A DNA stretch of 39,718 nt from Kurthia zopfii (GCF_003143955.1 NZ_QFVS01000029.1:1-39718), one strand, 5' to 3'; positions 15,320 to 23,666 are shown, counted from the stretch's first letter. The notes: generated from the letters alone by a model not told the origin. Translations and numbers: made by a program.

Positions 15320-16603
15320 ATGAGTCAATCGAAGAAGAAATTTCATTATGCATGGATTATTTTAATTGGTGTCGCATTAATCGTTGGTTTGAACAAAGCA
15401 GGGATTACCACTTTAGGAGGTCTATTTTTAATTCCGATCACAAAAGAGCTTGGCATCGGTATGGGCAGCTTATCGCTATATTTCTCAATCGCTTCCATCG
15501 CGACAATGATCACCCTACCGATTGCTGGTAAAGTCATTGCCAAATATGATGTGCGCGTTGTCTTAATCATTGCGATGCTACTGCAAGGTGGTGGATTCGC
15601 TGCGTTCGGTCTAATGAACTCTGTATGGGGTTGGTATATTTTCTGTATTCCGATGTCTGTCGGTTCGGTATTTTTAACGCAGATTGTAGGGCCCGTACTC
15701 GTAAACAATTGGTTTAAGAAGCATAACGGGTTAGCGCTTGGGATCATTAGTGCGACGGGTGGTATTATTGGGGCCATTCTCCAACCAGCAGCAGGTAATT
15801 TAATTGCGGATCAAGGATGGCGTAATACGTACTTTATTTTAGCTGGTGTCGTAACGATCATCGTTATTCCGATTATTATTTTGACAATTCGATTCGCACC
15901 AAAGGATAAAGGTTTACTACCATTAGGTGCAGAAGAAACACCTACAGAAGCACACGAAACAACAGAAGTTATTTCAGGTGTGTCATTTGCGAATGCTAAG
16001 AAATCGAGTGCTTTCGTGGCATTATTCCTCTTCTTCTTTTTCATTACATCCATTTCATCATTTAGCCAACATTTTGCGGCTTTCGCGATGGATAATGGAT
16101 TTACGATTCAATTCGCAGGGAATGCGCTAGGTATTATGCAAATCGGGCTTTTAGTCGGGGCGATTTCATTTGGTATCTTAGCTGACAAGTTCGGTTCGAA
16201 AAATACAGCCATCTTTGCGATGTTACTCGGCATGGTTCCTGTATTAATGTTCTTATTCAACCCGACAAATCCGGTACTCTTTATGATCGGTGTTGGTATT
16301 TTCGGTTTCATCATTCCTTCTTTAAGTACTTTAACGCCGCTTTTAACTTCAGCACTTTTTGGGAAGAAAGATTATGCACAAATTTACTCTACCGCTGCGA
16401 TTGGCCTTGCGATTGCAGGGATTGTGGCACTACCAGTCTACGGCTATATGTTTGAATTAACTGGTTCGTACTTTTCTTCATTAATCGTGTTACTTGTATT
16501 ATTCGCAGCAAATATTCTTCTACTAATTTGGGCGTTTGCAGGACGTAAGAAACTAGTTGCTGCTGGTTTAATGGAAGAAGAAGTGATCACGATCAAAAAA
16601 TAG
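15320..16603 (+). CDS. MFS transporter, oxalate/formate-monocarboxylate porter-like (paralog 2)
   Basis: A 427-residue, 12-helix transporter aligning almost without gaps to paralog 1: shared FHYAWIILI start, LNKAGITTLGGLFLIPIT, AGKVIAKYDVRVVLIIAMLL, GLMNSVWGWYIFCIPMS, NNWFKKHNGLALGI and NLIADQGWRNTYFILAG. The hydrophilic central loop (about 205-225) differs most. Codon use is ordinary, with many GCG, CCG, ACG and ATT codons, in contrast to paralog 1, so the two genes are under different selection or the duplication is old. Ribosome site GGGG eight to nine bases upstream. Separate promoter and terminator. Substrate unknown; a pair of transporters of this type may reflect uptake and antiport of related anions. 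Confidence 0.85.
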   Translation: MSQSKKKFHYAWIILIGVALIVGLNKAGITTLGGLFLIPITKELGIGMGSLSLYFSIASIATMITLPIAGKVIAKYDVRVVLIIAMLLQGGGFAAFGLMNSVWGWYIFCIPMSVGSVFLTQIVGPVLVNNWFKKHNGLALGIISATGGIIGAILQPAAGNLIADQGWRNTYFILAGVVTIIVIPIIILTIRFAPKDKGLLPLGAEETPTEAHETTEVISGVSFANAKKSSAFVALFLFFFFITSISSFSQHFAAFAMDNGFTIQFAGNALGIMQIGLLVGAISFGILADKFGSKNTAIFAMLLGMVPVLMFLFNPTNPVLFMIGVGIFGFIIPSLSTLTPLLTSALFGKKDYAQIYSTAAIGLAIAGIVALPVYGYMFELTGSYFSSLIVLLVLFAANILLLIWAFAGRKKLVAAGLMEEEVITIKK

Positions 16604-16612
16604 TATACAAAA

Positions 16613-16652
16613 AAGGAAAATCGGCGTTTTAACGCATGATTTTCCTTTTTCT
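16613..16652. terminator. Bidirectional terminator between MFS paralog 2 and lipoprotein gene
   Basis: AAGGAAAATC (16613-16622) pairs with GATTTTCCTT (16638-16647), with an inner GCGTT/AACGC stem and T-runs on both sides. Confidence 0.8.
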
Positions 16653-17926
16653 TATTTAGCCATCATTGTATCAACTATTTCATGAATAAATTGTTCTCTT
16701 TGCTCTGCATCAAATTTTTCGATTTTCACATTCGTATCAGACAAGTAATTCTTCGGCCAATCTACTTTGCTATCGGAATAGATTTTCTCTAAAATCGATT
16801 TCGTTAATTGCGTTTCTTCATTCGATTGATCCAACGCTTTTAATAGTAGGAACTCTAATTGAATAGAAGCTTCCCCCCACTTCCCTTTACTATCTTTAAT
16901 CGCTAAACGAGCTACATCTAAATAGCTCTGCTGCGCTTCAGAAAGTTTTTGCTTTTTATGAAGTGTGAATTCCTCCGAAAAACCATCCGCATCTTCTAAC
17001 AGTATATTGTCGCCTTCTTTTAAAGCTGATATTTCCTGCCATCTTGATTCATATTGCCGCGGAAGAAGTTTTTCGTCATTGATCAGTTCCAACGATTCGC
17101 CATCTTCCGTTTCGAAAATGAATAATTCATCGCGATTGTTCAGATGCTCGACTTTCAAATTCCCAACACGCTCAAGCTTAATATCACGCGTCAGTTCATC
17201 GATCATGACTGGCAATGAATTATGTAGGAAATTAATTTCAAGCGATTCCTTGCTAAATGGATGCATCGACTCCGAATAATATAGCTTCTCTAATTTCTTA
17301 TTATTTCGGATTCGCTTGTCGTATTCTGTCGATAACAAATCAAATGTTAGAAGCTCTTGCGTCGAAATATCATCCCATTTCCTTCTATTATAATCATTAA
17401 TCGAAAGTTCCCCTTTGATTTTCGATTCACCGAGTTTATTGAATCCATCTTGATTATAGCCGTCTTTGCCATAGCCAAATCGGTCATAACCTTCTTCGTT
17501 TATTCCATCTTTATTAAAACCAAAGACATCATACGGTGATTTGAAAGTAGAAGGTTTGCGGTCCACATCAGTGCCTGAAGCCTTGATGCCATTAATATTA
17601 TAGCCATACTCGTCATAGCCCTCATGGTCGAAACCGTTTAGATTATAGCCCCTTCTATTAAAACCTTCCTTATTATAACCAAACTCCGCATAGCCTTCTT
17701 TTTCTACAAATTCTTTTATTTCTCTCGTGATTTGCTGCTTCTTCTCACTTCTATATTGTTTCGCGCTTTGATATTTTATATGATTAACGACTAAACTATC
17801 GGAAAGTTGATAGTTTACGTTTGCTTCTTGTTTCATTGCTGAACCGATTGTTTCCTTTGTCGAAGTTGTACAACCAGTTAATAACAATGTGCTAACTAAT
17901 ACACTAGCTGTAAATGACTTTTTCAT
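16652..17926 (-). CDS. Lipoprotein with tandem G-[YF]-[ND]-x-x pentapeptide repeats
   Basis: 424 residues. Signal peptide with lipobox LLLTGC (C19). After a charged segment (50-77) come eight consecutive five-residue units at 78-117 (for example GYNKE, GFNRR, GYNLN, GFDHE, GYDEY) and, after an 18-residue spacer, six more at 136-165 (GFNKD, GINEE, GYDRF, GYGKD, GYNQD, GFNKL). The rest (166-424) is charged and helical, with KLSEAQQSYLDVARL and a C-terminal EQFIHEIVDTMMAK. I do not recognise the family. The regular aromatic/Asn/Gly pattern suggests a beta-hairpin or solenoid that may bind wall polymer or metal. Monocistronic. Anchored to the outer face of the membrane. Confidence 0.8.
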   Translation of the reverse strand: MKKSFTASVLVSTLLLTGCTTSTKETIGSAMKQEANVNYQLSDSLVVNHIKYQSAKQYRSEKKQQITREIKEFVEKEGYAEFGYNKEGFNRRGYNLNGFDHEGYDEYGYNINGIKASGTDVDRKPSTFKSPYDVFGFNKDGINEEGYDRFGYGKDGYNQDGFNKLGESKIKGELSINDYNRRKWDDISTQELLTFDLLSTEYDKRIRNNKKLEKLYYSESMHPFSKESLEINFLHNSLPVMIDELTRDIKLERVGNLKVEHLNNRDELFIFETEDGESLELINDEKLLPRQYESRWQEISALKEGDNILLEDADGFSEEFTLHKKQKLSEAQQSYLDVARLAIKDSKGKWGEASIQLEFLLLKALDQSNEETQLTKSILEKIYSDSKVDWPKNYLSDTNVKIEKFDAEQREQFIHEIVDTMMAK

Positions 17927-18025
17927 ACTTTCCTCCTATTATTTAATACACTTACAGTAACAAACGAATGGATAGAAGTAAATGTAAATGACGATTTCAC
18001 CCGCTTTTTTTCATGAAAATTACTA

Positions 18026-18055
18026 TTGATTAACAAATAATCTTAGTGTTATAAT
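18026..18055 (+). promoter_or_regulatory. Sigma-A promoter of the amino-acid ABC operon
   Basis: TTGATT (18026-18031), 18-nt spacer, perfect TATAAT (18050-18055). Leader about 53 nt. Confidence 0.7.
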
Positions 18056-18114
18056 AGATTCACATACTAATACATTAGCAGACTAAAGTGTTGATGACGA
18101 AGGGGACTTATACA

Positions 18115-18894
18115 ATGAAAAAATTTGGCGTAATGCTAGTTTTCTTACTAGCACTAACTGGCATACTTGCTGGCTGTGGTAATGATTCTAAATCAGGCGC
18201 AGACAAAAAAGAAGTAATAATCGGTGTTGATGATCAATTCGCGCCAATGGGCTTCCGAGATGACAAGAATGAACTAGTCGGTTTCGATATTGATTATGCG
18301 ACTGCCGCAGCAAAAGAGATGGGTTACACAGTAAAATTCCAACCGATTGATTGGTCTACGAAAGAAGCAGAACTACAAAGTGGCCGAATCGACTTAATTT
18401 GGAATGGTTATACAATTACTGATGATCGTAAAGAAAAAGTATTATTCACTAAACCTTATTTAGAAAATGCACAAGTTGTCGTAACGAAAGCAGATTCTAA
18501 AATCGCTAAATTAGATGATTTAAAAGGTAAAAAACTTGGCTTACAATCACAATCTTCAGCTTCTGAAGCATTAAATGCCAACCCAATCAAAAAAGATGTA
18601 AAAGACGTAAGTGAATACAAGGACAATGTCACTGCATTAAATGACTTAAAAACTGGTCGTACAGATGCTGTCATCATTGACGAAGTTGTTATTGATTACT
18701 ATATGAAGAAAGAGAAAGATTCATTCAAAGTTTTAGATGAATCATTAGCACCTGAACAATACGGTGTTGGCGTTAAAAAAGATAATAAAGATTTACTAGA
18801 AAAACTACAAAAAGCATTAGATACAATGAACGAAAATGGTACTGCAGAAGAAATCTCTAAAAAATGGTTTGGAGAAAGCAAAGTACTAAAATAA
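18115..18894 (+). CDS. Polar amino-acid ABC transporter, substrate-binding lipoprotein
   Basis: Family-3 solute-binding protein, 259 residues. Signal peptide and lipobox GILAGC (C21). Typical binding-fold motifs: VDDQFAPMGFRDDKNELVGFDIDYA at the N-lobe (start VDDQFAPMGF), the RIDLIWNGYTIT segment with DDRKEKVLFTKPY, and the hinge-region LKTGRTDAVIIDEVV. These match polar amino-acid binders (glutamine, arginine, cystine types); the ligand cannot be told by eye. The start at the ATG at 18115 has AAGGGGA upstream; an earlier in-frame ATG-rich stretch from 18088 is leader. First gene of an operon with permease and ATPase. Confidence 0.9.
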   Translation: MKKFGVMLVFLLALTGILAGCGNDSKSGADKKEVIIGVDDQFAPMGFRDDKNELVGFDIDYATAAAKEMGYTVKFQPIDWSTKEAELQSGRIDLIWNGYTITDDRKEKVLFTKPYLENAQVVVTKADSKIAKLDDLKGKKLGLQSQSSASEALNANPIKKDVKDVSEYKDNVTALNDLKTGRTDAVIIDEVVIDYYMKKEKDSFKVLDESLAPEQYGVGVKKDNKDLLEKLQKALDTMNENGTAEEISKKWFGESKVLK

Positions 18895-18911
18895 TTTATG
18901 AAGATCTGAAG

Positions 18912-18951
18912 TCGATTAGTGTAGCTTTCTTGCACTGGTCGATTTTCTTTT
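18912..18951 (+). terminator. Intra-operon attenuating terminator
   Basis: TCGATTAGTGTA (18912-18923) pairs over all 12 positions (some G-U) with TGCACTGGTCGA (18931-18942), followed by TTTTCTTTT. It lies between the binding-protein and permease genes and should let most transcripts stop, giving an excess of binding protein. Confidence 0.7.
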
Positions 18952-18973
18952 CACAATGATAGGAGGACTAATG

Positions 18974-19633
18974 ATGAGCTTTGAATATTTCATATCTATA
19001 TTAAAACCCATGCTAACTGGGGCTCAAATGACATTGCTACTATTCTTTATTACAATTGTCGTATCTGTACCACTTGGCTTTGTCGTAATGCTTGCACAAA
19101 AAAGTGCATTTAAACCACTTTCATGGCTCGCTCACACATTCGTGTATGTAATGCGTGGTACGCCACTATTACTACAACTGATTGTCGTATGTTTCGGTCT
19201 TCCTGTGCTCCCTGGCATTGGTGAATACTTAGTATTAGATCGTTTTACAGCAGCAAGTATCGCATTTATTTTAAACTATGCAGCTTATTTCGCGGAAATC
19301 TTTAGAGGTGGAGTTCTTGCGATTGATAAAGGCCAATATGAAGCAGCGCGCGTTTTAGGATTAAATAAATTCCAAACTTTAATTAAAATTGTCATTCCGC
19401 AAATGTTCCGAATCGCTTTACCTTCATTAGCGAATGAATCAATTACATTAATGAAAGATACAGCTTTAATTTACGCGGTAGCAGTTCCTGAATTACTACA
19501 CTATGCACAAACAGCTGTAAATCGTGACTTAAACTTCTTCCCATTCGTAGTCGCAGGTGCGATTTACTTATTATTAACAGCAATACTTACATTTATTTTC
19601 AAATTATTAGAAAGAAAATTTTCATTTGAATAG
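18974..19633 (+). CDS. Polar amino-acid ABC transporter, permease
   Basis: 219 residues with about five membrane helices. HisM/GlnP-type permease: [12 protein letters not shown] near 65, the EAA loop [21 protein letters not shown] (EAARVLG...IVIPQ), and [15 protein letters not shown], which are family hallmarks. The start at the second of two tandem ATGs (18974) is seven bases after AGGAGG; 18971 is the alternative. Twelve bases separate it from the ATPase gene. Forms the membrane part, probably as a homodimer since no second permease is present. Confidence 0.92.
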   Translation: MSFEYFISILKPMLTGAQMTLLLFFITIVVSVPLGFVVMLAQKSAFKPLSWLAHTFVYVMRGTPLLLQLIVVCFGLPVLPGIGEYLVLDRFTAASIAFILNYAAYFAEIFRGGVLAIDKGQYEAARVLGLNKFQTLIKIVIPQMFRIALPSLANESITLMKDTALIYAVAVPELLHYAQTAVNRDLNFFPFVVAGAIYLLLTAILTFIFKLLERKFSFE

Positions 19634-19644
19634 GAGGTAAAATC

Positions 19645-20391
19645 ATGGCTATTATCAAAATTGACGGTTTAAAAAAATCATTTGGACAAAATGAAGTATT
19701 AAAAAACATTACATTTTCTGTAGAGAAAAATGAAGTTGTAGCAGTGATTGGCCCTTCTGGTTCAGGGAAAAGTACGATGCTACGCAGCTTAGTACATCTC
19801 GAGGAAATCAATGGTGGCTCAATCAAAATCGGCGGCGCTTACCTTGCTGAAAATGGTAAGTATCCAAAAGCGAAAGAAATTCAAAAAATTACAGCAAAAA
19901 CGGGCATGGTATTCCAACATTTCAACTTATTCCCTCACTTCTCGGTGCGTGAAAATCTTGAAATGGCCCCAAAACTTGTGAAAAAAATGGCAAAAGCAGA
20001 TCTTCATAGGATGAGCGATGATTACTTATTAAAAGTCGGTCTATCCGATAAGGCGGACGCGATGCCTGGTAGTTTATCAGGCGGTCAAAAACAGCGTGTA
20101 GCGATTGCTAGAGCGCTTATGATGCGACCAGAAGTATTACTATTCGATGAACCGACATCAGCCTTAGATCCAGAGCTAACTGGCGAAGTATTGAATGTTA
20201 TGAAGGATCTTGCGAAAGATGATATGACAATGATTGTTGTTACGCATGAAATGGGCTTTGCGAAGGAAGTAGCGGATCGTGTCGTCTTCATGGACGGCGG
20301 CGAAATCGTCGAGCAAGGTACACCAGCACAAATATTCGACAATCCGCAACACCCACGTACACAAGCTTTCCTAAGTAAGAATTATCAATAA
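19645..20391 (+). CDS. Polar amino-acid ABC transporter, ATP-binding protein
   Basis: 248 residues. Walker [11 protein letters not shown]-loop [11 protein letters not shown], signature LSGGQKQR, Walker [14 protein letters not shown], and switch [15 protein letters not shown] are intact. GlnQ/HisP/ArtM-type sequence. GGAGG seven bases before ATG. Last gene of the operon, closed by the terminator at 20394-20432. Confidence 0.95.
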   Translation: MAIIKIDGLKKSFGQNEVLKNITFSVEKNEVVAVIGPSGSGKSTMLRSLVHLEEINGGSIKIGGAYLAENGKYPKAKEIQKITAKTGMVFQHFNLFPHFSVRENLEMAPKLVKKMAKADLHRMSDDYLLKVGLSDKADAMPGSLSGGQKQRVAIARALMMRPEVLLFDEPTSALDPELTGEVLNVMKDLAKDDMTMIVVTHEMGFAKEVADRVVFMDGGEIVEQGTPAQIFDNPQHPRTQAFLSKNYQ

Positions 20392-20393
20392 GA

Positions 20394-20432
20394 AAAAAAG
20401 CAGTTCTGATTACTTTCAGAGCTGCTTTTTCT
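20394..20432. terminator. Bidirectional terminator after the ABC operon
   Basis: GCAGTTCTGA (20400-20409) pairs with TCAGAGCTGC (20416-20425), one G-U step, with A-run before and TTTTTCTTG after. The right arm encodes the last codons of the convergent small membrane gene. Confidence 0.8.
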
Positions 20433-20571
20433 TGTAGTTTCCTATTAAAATTGCGATTAAAACGGTAACTGCTAATAATAAACTTTGTAGTTTACCCGCT
20501 TCAATGAATGTGAAAATGAGGATCAATGCTACGACAAAAAACAATCCGGCAATAATTAGTTGTTTTTTCAT
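20416..20571 (-). CDS. Small two-helix membrane protein (51 aa)
   Basis: An ATG at 20571 overlaps the TGA of the upstream DUF3139 gene (ATGA, 4 nt), so translation is likely coupled. The 51-codon frame reads MKKQLIIAGLFFVVALILIF, then TFIEAGKLQS, then a second hydrophobic stretch LLLAVTVLIAILIG, ending NYKKKQL. Two membrane helices are joined by a short polar turn, with Lys at both ends. No family recognised. The ribosome site is the coding end of the neighbour (no clear AGGAGG). The stop lies in the arm of the convergent terminator. Confidence 0.65.
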   Translation of the reverse strand: MKKQLIIAGLFFVVALILIFTFIEAGKLQSLLLAVTVLIAILIGNYKKKQL

Positions 20572-20852
20572 TCTGCGGACTCTAAAACGACTTGATCTTT
20601 GTCGCTATCTTTGTAATAGTAGTATTTTTTACTGTCATTTTTCAATTTTACATATACTAACCAGTTTTTATCCCCTGCTAGATTAGCGATGAAAGGATCC
20701 AATTCCTCAATATTTGATTTTTCGATATTTTTTTCTTCGATTAGATAGGTTTGTACTGCGTTTTTCGCCGAATATTTCTTAAATTCTACATAGCCCCAAA
20801 CACTTAAGCCAATGATGACTACTGCTCCAATAAATATGCCTAATTTTTTCAT
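20568..20852 (-). CDS. DUF3139-like small membrane protein
   Basis: 94 residues: one N-terminal membrane helix (about 4-24), then an extracytoplasmic segment with AVQTYLIEEKNIEKSNIEEL, NWLVYVKLKNDSKKYYYYKD. This layout and the aromatic cluster near the C-terminus match DUF3139 proteins of bacilli, whose function is unknown. AAAGGGG six bases before ATG. It is translationally coupled to the 51-residue membrane gene downstream, suggesting the two act together. Confidence 0.65.
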   Translation of the reverse strand: MKKLGIFIGAVVIIGLSVWGYVEFKKYSAKNAVQTYLIEEKNIEKSNIEELDPFIANLAGDKNWLVYVKLKNDSKKYYYYKDSDKDQVVLESAE

Positions 20853-20916
20853 ACTTTACCCCTTTCAATATCATATACTTATTATACCATTATTTCAAAA
20901 AAATGTTATACCATTT

Positions 20917-20956
20917 AAAAAAGCGAGATCCTATTTCAAAAGAAATACGATCTCGC
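20917..20956 (-). terminator. Terminator of ypjP
   Basis: GCGAGATC (20923-20930) pairs with GATCTCGC (20949-20956) and TATTTC with GAAATA inside; six T follow on the minus strand. Confidence 0.85.
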
Positions 20957-20969
20957 TCGATTTATTCAA

Positions 20970-21542
20970 TTATGACAGCCATTTTGGTGGTGTGTTTTTA
21001 CTCCAGTAAACATCGCCTAGATCATGGTGTTTGGCAAAATCATCATCTGCTAAGTGGTAGTGGAAATTATAAAAGTACCCATCCAATGGTCTATTTTCTG
21101 TACGAACATGGAAACGAATGATATCTTCACCAGTTGCTTCATTGTACACATTGAACATTTTTTCTGAATAATTACCACTTGGTCGTTCTGTAATGGCAAT
21201 TTGTTGTTTTTCTTGTTCATCTAAATCCTCTAACACTTGATCCATCACTTCTTGCATTTTCGGGAAAATAACTTGGTCAAACTCATTTTGAATTTTTGGC
21301 CCTACTTTTGTGCCGAATTTTTCATATGATTGCTCTTTCGCAATCGAGATTAAATCCACTTCCTGATAAGGTATTTCAAAACTCGATTCTATGTAAGTGG
21401 AATGAGTTTCACCGTAATTTTGAGATTTCGCACTTGCTTGATCTTCTAATAAGTTATTCCATATTGTATGACTGGGTGTAATAACCCCTAAAGTTACAAC
21501 TGCTACCGCAGATACTAGAAATTTCTGAATCCATTGTTTCAT
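20970..21542 (-). CDS. ypjP: YpjP-like exported protein
   Basis: 190 residues with an N-terminal signal/anchor (about 1-25). The C-terminal half has the YpjP pattern: EKMFNVYNEATGEDIIRFHVRTENRPLDGYFYNFHYH (in parts: GEDIIRFHVR and DGYFYNFHYH), then HDLGDVYWSKNTPPKW. The function of YpjP is unknown. In B. subtilis ypjP lies close to thymidylate synthase and ypiP; here it is next to ypiP, which supports the call. GAGGGTG site before ATG. Predicted outside or membrane-anchored. Confidence 0.78.
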   Translation of the reverse strand: MKQWIQKFLVSAVAVVTLGVITPSHTIWNNLLEDQASAKSQNYGETHSTYIESSFEIPYQEVDLISIAKEQSYEKFGTKVGPKIQNEFDQVIFPKMQEVMDQVLEDLDEQEKQQIAITERPSGNYSEKMFNVYNEATGEDIIRFHVRTENRPLDGYFYNFHYHLADDDFAKHHDLGDVYWSKNTPPKWLS

Positions 21543-21684
21543 AAAATCACCCTCTTCATTGAATTTGAAAGTTTTTTGTCATTATAGTATATTTTTGGAA
21601 ACTAATAGTTTTACTTTTGTCCATTCCATTGTACAATAATCATAGAGATATTTGAAAACAAAACCGTTTGAAGGGAGTTTTACT

Positions 21685-21759
21685 ATGTCATCAATTATTA
21701 TTGGTCTTGGTTTTCTCGCTTTACTTGCTTATATGACGTCACTTTGTATTACTGACTAA
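21685..21759 (+). CDS. Tiny single-helix membrane peptide (24 aa)
   Basis: ATG at 21685 with AAGGGAG seven bases upstream, an excellent ribosome site. The 24-codon frame starts MSSIIIGLGFLALLAYMTSL and ends CITD with TAA. It is almost wholly hydrophobic, so a single membrane helix. TTTACT and TACAAT (16-nt spacer, around 21610-21640) may be its promoter, and a strong terminator follows at 21802. Resembles in style small membrane peptides of bacilli but I recognise no family. Confidence 0.55.
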   Translation: MSSIIIGLGFLALLAYMTSLCITD

Positions 21760-21801
21760 TTATTAGACGATTCAAAATACAATTAGTTCCGTCTACAAAG
21801 A

Positions 21802-21848
21802 AATACCCTGATTGAATGGAATGCAATCCATTGATCAGGGTATTTTTC
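21802..21848. terminator. Bidirectional terminator
   Basis: AATACCCTGATTGAATGGA (21802-21820) pairs with TCCATTGATCAGGGTATT (21827-21844) with a small bulge, then T-run. It ends ypiP on the minus strand and the small peptide gene on the plus strand. Confidence 0.85.
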
Positions 21849-22644
21849 ATGTCAATTCAATGACACCAAAGTGAAATTTCGTATTCGGTCGAAGTAATCG
21901 CTCAAACTGATATTGCTCAAATAATGGTGAACGGAAATGCGCTTTTAGGACAACACGTTGTCGCGCCACTCTTTTCGCTTGTTCAATCCATTGTGATTGC
22001 ACTTCATCATGTACACCCGCATTACGCAGTGGTTTAAAATTAACTGATTCTTCGATTGTTTCTTCAAACATCGGGTCTAAGTAAACAACATCAAAATGAT
22101 TGTCAGGTAAAGTTGCCAAGTAGTCTACAGCATTCATCGAAACAACTTCAATTTTCCTCATATTCGATAATTGAGGGAGTTTTTCAGCTTCAAAATCATA
22201 GTTTTGAAGGCCTTGTTCGACAATGAAAGCGACATTTGCATTGGCTTCACATCCAACCACTCGCCCACTTTCTCCAACGACTTCCATCGCAATCATACTG
22301 TCTGTCGCAAGGCCTAGCGTACAGTCGAGTAAAGTGCTGCCTTCCTGTAATTGCGCGGCTTCTATAAACGTATCTTTCTCACCACGAACGACTCGTTTAA
22401 TGCGGAATGCAGCAGAACTCGGATGAAAGAAAAATGGTTCTGTCGCGCCAAATGGAATGTATTCATAGCGATGTTTGGCTGCTACAATAATGTTCGCTTT
22501 ATGCGTTTCAGCTATTTTTTTCAAAGATTGCTTATTTCTCGGAATCAGGTCTACATTTAGCTTTTCTTGGACAAAATGCGCCTTCTCTAAAGAAAGCGCA
22601 TCTGGTCTACCACCTGTAGTGGTAATGGTTTTTATTTTGAACAT
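21847..22644 (-). CDS. ypiP: YpiP-like class I SAM-dependent methyltransferase
   Basis: 265 residues. Rossmann motifs: LLDCTLGLATDSMIAMEV (motif I, DCTLGLATD), VVGCEANANVAF, and VDVVYLDPMFEE-like FDVVYLDPMFEET (the DPMF catalytic-type motif). An N-terminal segment (1-80) contains ATEPFFFHPSSAAFRIKR. This matches the RsmJ-like/YpiP family; an RNA base substrate is plausible but not shown. It starts inside the end of brxA (13-nt overlap), with no own ribosome site, so it is coupled to brxA, the same order as yphP-ypiP in B. subtilis. Confidence 0.82.
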   Translation of the reverse strand: MFKIKTITTTGGRPDALSLEKAHFVQEKLNVDLIPRNKQSLKKIAETHKANIIVAAKHRYEYIPFGATEPFFFHPSSAAFRIKRVVRGEKDTFIEAAQLQEGSTLLDCTLGLATDSMIAMEVVGESGRVVGCEANANVAFIVEQGLQNYDFEAEKLPQLSNMRKIEVVSMNAVDYLATLPDNHFDVVYLDPMFEETIEESVNFKPLRNAGVHDEVQSQWIEQAKRVARQRVVLKAHFRSPLFEQYQFERLLRPNTKFHFGVIELT

Positions 22645-23072
22645 ACTTGTTCTAAAGCACCAACTAGGTGATCGCGAACTTGTTCCATCATTTGACCTTC
22701 GATTTGTTCACGAGGGATGAAATAAGCTAGGTTGCCGTCTTTCCATACTGCGATTGATGGTGAACTTGGTGGTACCTCGTCAAAGAACATACGCATTTGC
22801 GCAGTTGCTTCTTTTTCTTGACCAGCGAAAACCGTTACAAGGTGTTCTGGTTTTACTTCAACTTGGTTTACCGCTTCAATTACTGCTGGACGTGCTAAAC
22901 CAGCTGCACAGCCACATACCGAGTTAATAATAATAACCGAAGTTCCTTTTGATTCTTGCATATGATCTACAACATCATCTGGTGTAAGTAATTGAGTGAA
23001 TCCTGCATCTACAAGCTCCTGGCGCATAGGTGCAACAATCCCCCTCATGTAGTCATCGTAAGCATTTGTCAT
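22632..23072 (-). CDS. brxA: Bacilliredoxin BrxA (YphP)
   Basis: 146 residues, thioredoxin-like fold. It carries the CGC active site at C53-G54-C55 (NSVCGCAAG), the hallmark of BrxA/BrxB. FDEVPPSSPSIAVWKDG and YFIPREQIEG are conserved. It removes bacillithiol from S-bacillithiolated proteins in Firmicutes that make bacillithiol. An extended -10 (TGCTATAAT) lies upstream on the minus strand. First gene of an operon with ypiP. BrxA versus BrxB is chosen from the ypiP neighbour. Confidence 0.92.
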   Translation of the reverse strand: MTNAYDDYMRGIVAPMRQELVDAGFTQLLTPDDVVDHMQESKGTSVIIINSVCGCAAGLARPAVIEAVNQVEVKPEHLVTVFAGQEKEATAQMRMFFDEVPPSSPSIAVWKDGNLAYFIPREQIEGQMMEQVRDHLVGALEQVCSK

Positions 23073-23255
23073 AGTAAATATCCTCTTTTCTATCTAAATA
23101 ATCCATTAACATAGCACTTATTATAGCAAACTAATGTATGATATGAAACTAAGCCGACTTACAAATTATGAAGCGAAAAGGACTGATTATTTATTTTCAT
23201 TCAATTTGATTGCACAAAAGAAACCCCCTATTTCCAAGTATCAACTGAACAACGG

Positions 23256-23666
23256 ATGCGGTTGATTACTGATACACTATCAGCAACACAGTTGAAACAA
23301 TTACTGACAGAAGTATTCTCGAATGACGCTACTATTCATACAATTTTTTTGAGTGAATATATGATTCGAAATAAACGGAAATCTGCCAATCCAAAGGTCG
23401 GAAAGCATATACATATTACAAACTGGCGTGAAGTAATAATTTGGGATGAAGAAGATGATGTCGCATTCATACATGCCCATGTCCGTAATATTAGCCAGGA
23501 ATCGCTGATCAACTACTGTACAAAAAGCACGCTAGAAGCTTATATCATTTTTTACTCCGAAGATTATTTACTCTATGTAAACAGCGATGTTGTCGACCTT
23601 ATTTCAGAGGATCCAATGCAAATTGAAAAGTTGAGACTTTTGCATAAGAAAACGACTTCGAAATAA
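23256..23666 (+). CDS. Hypothetical protein, 136 aa
   Basis: No family recognised. Soluble, mixed alpha/beta: HIHITNWREVIIWDEEDDVAFIHAHV in the middle (HITNWREVII), ESLINYCTKSTLEAYIIFYSED toward the end, and a basic C-terminus HKKTTSK. No signal peptide or membrane helix. The ATG at 23256 has no good ribosome site (ACAACGG only), so the true start is uncertain. A hairpin GACTTCGA/TCGAAGTC (23654-23661/23668-23675) at the end is a weak terminator. Frame use and length suggest a real gene. Confidence 0.6.
   Translation: MRLITDTLSATQLKQLLTEVFSNDATIHTIFLSEYMIRNKRKSANPKVGKHIHITNWREVIIWDEEDDVAFIHAHVRNISQESLINYCTKSTLEAYIIFYSEDYLLYVNSDVVDLISEDPMQIEKLRLLHKKTTSK

Noticed and set aside
15316-15531. 71-codon frame starting four bases before MFS paralog 2
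   Set aside because: It overlaps the real gene in another frame and has no family features.
17430-17700. Short tandem DNA repeats that might suggest a CRISPR-like array
   Set aside because: They are degenerate 15-bp coding repeats for G-[YF]-[ND]-x-x units in the lipoprotein gene; there are no spacers of constant length.
18008-18024. CodY-like TTTCATGAAAATT upstream of the amino-acid ABC operon
   Set aside because: It has an extra base in the centre and fails the 15-bp consensus spacing.
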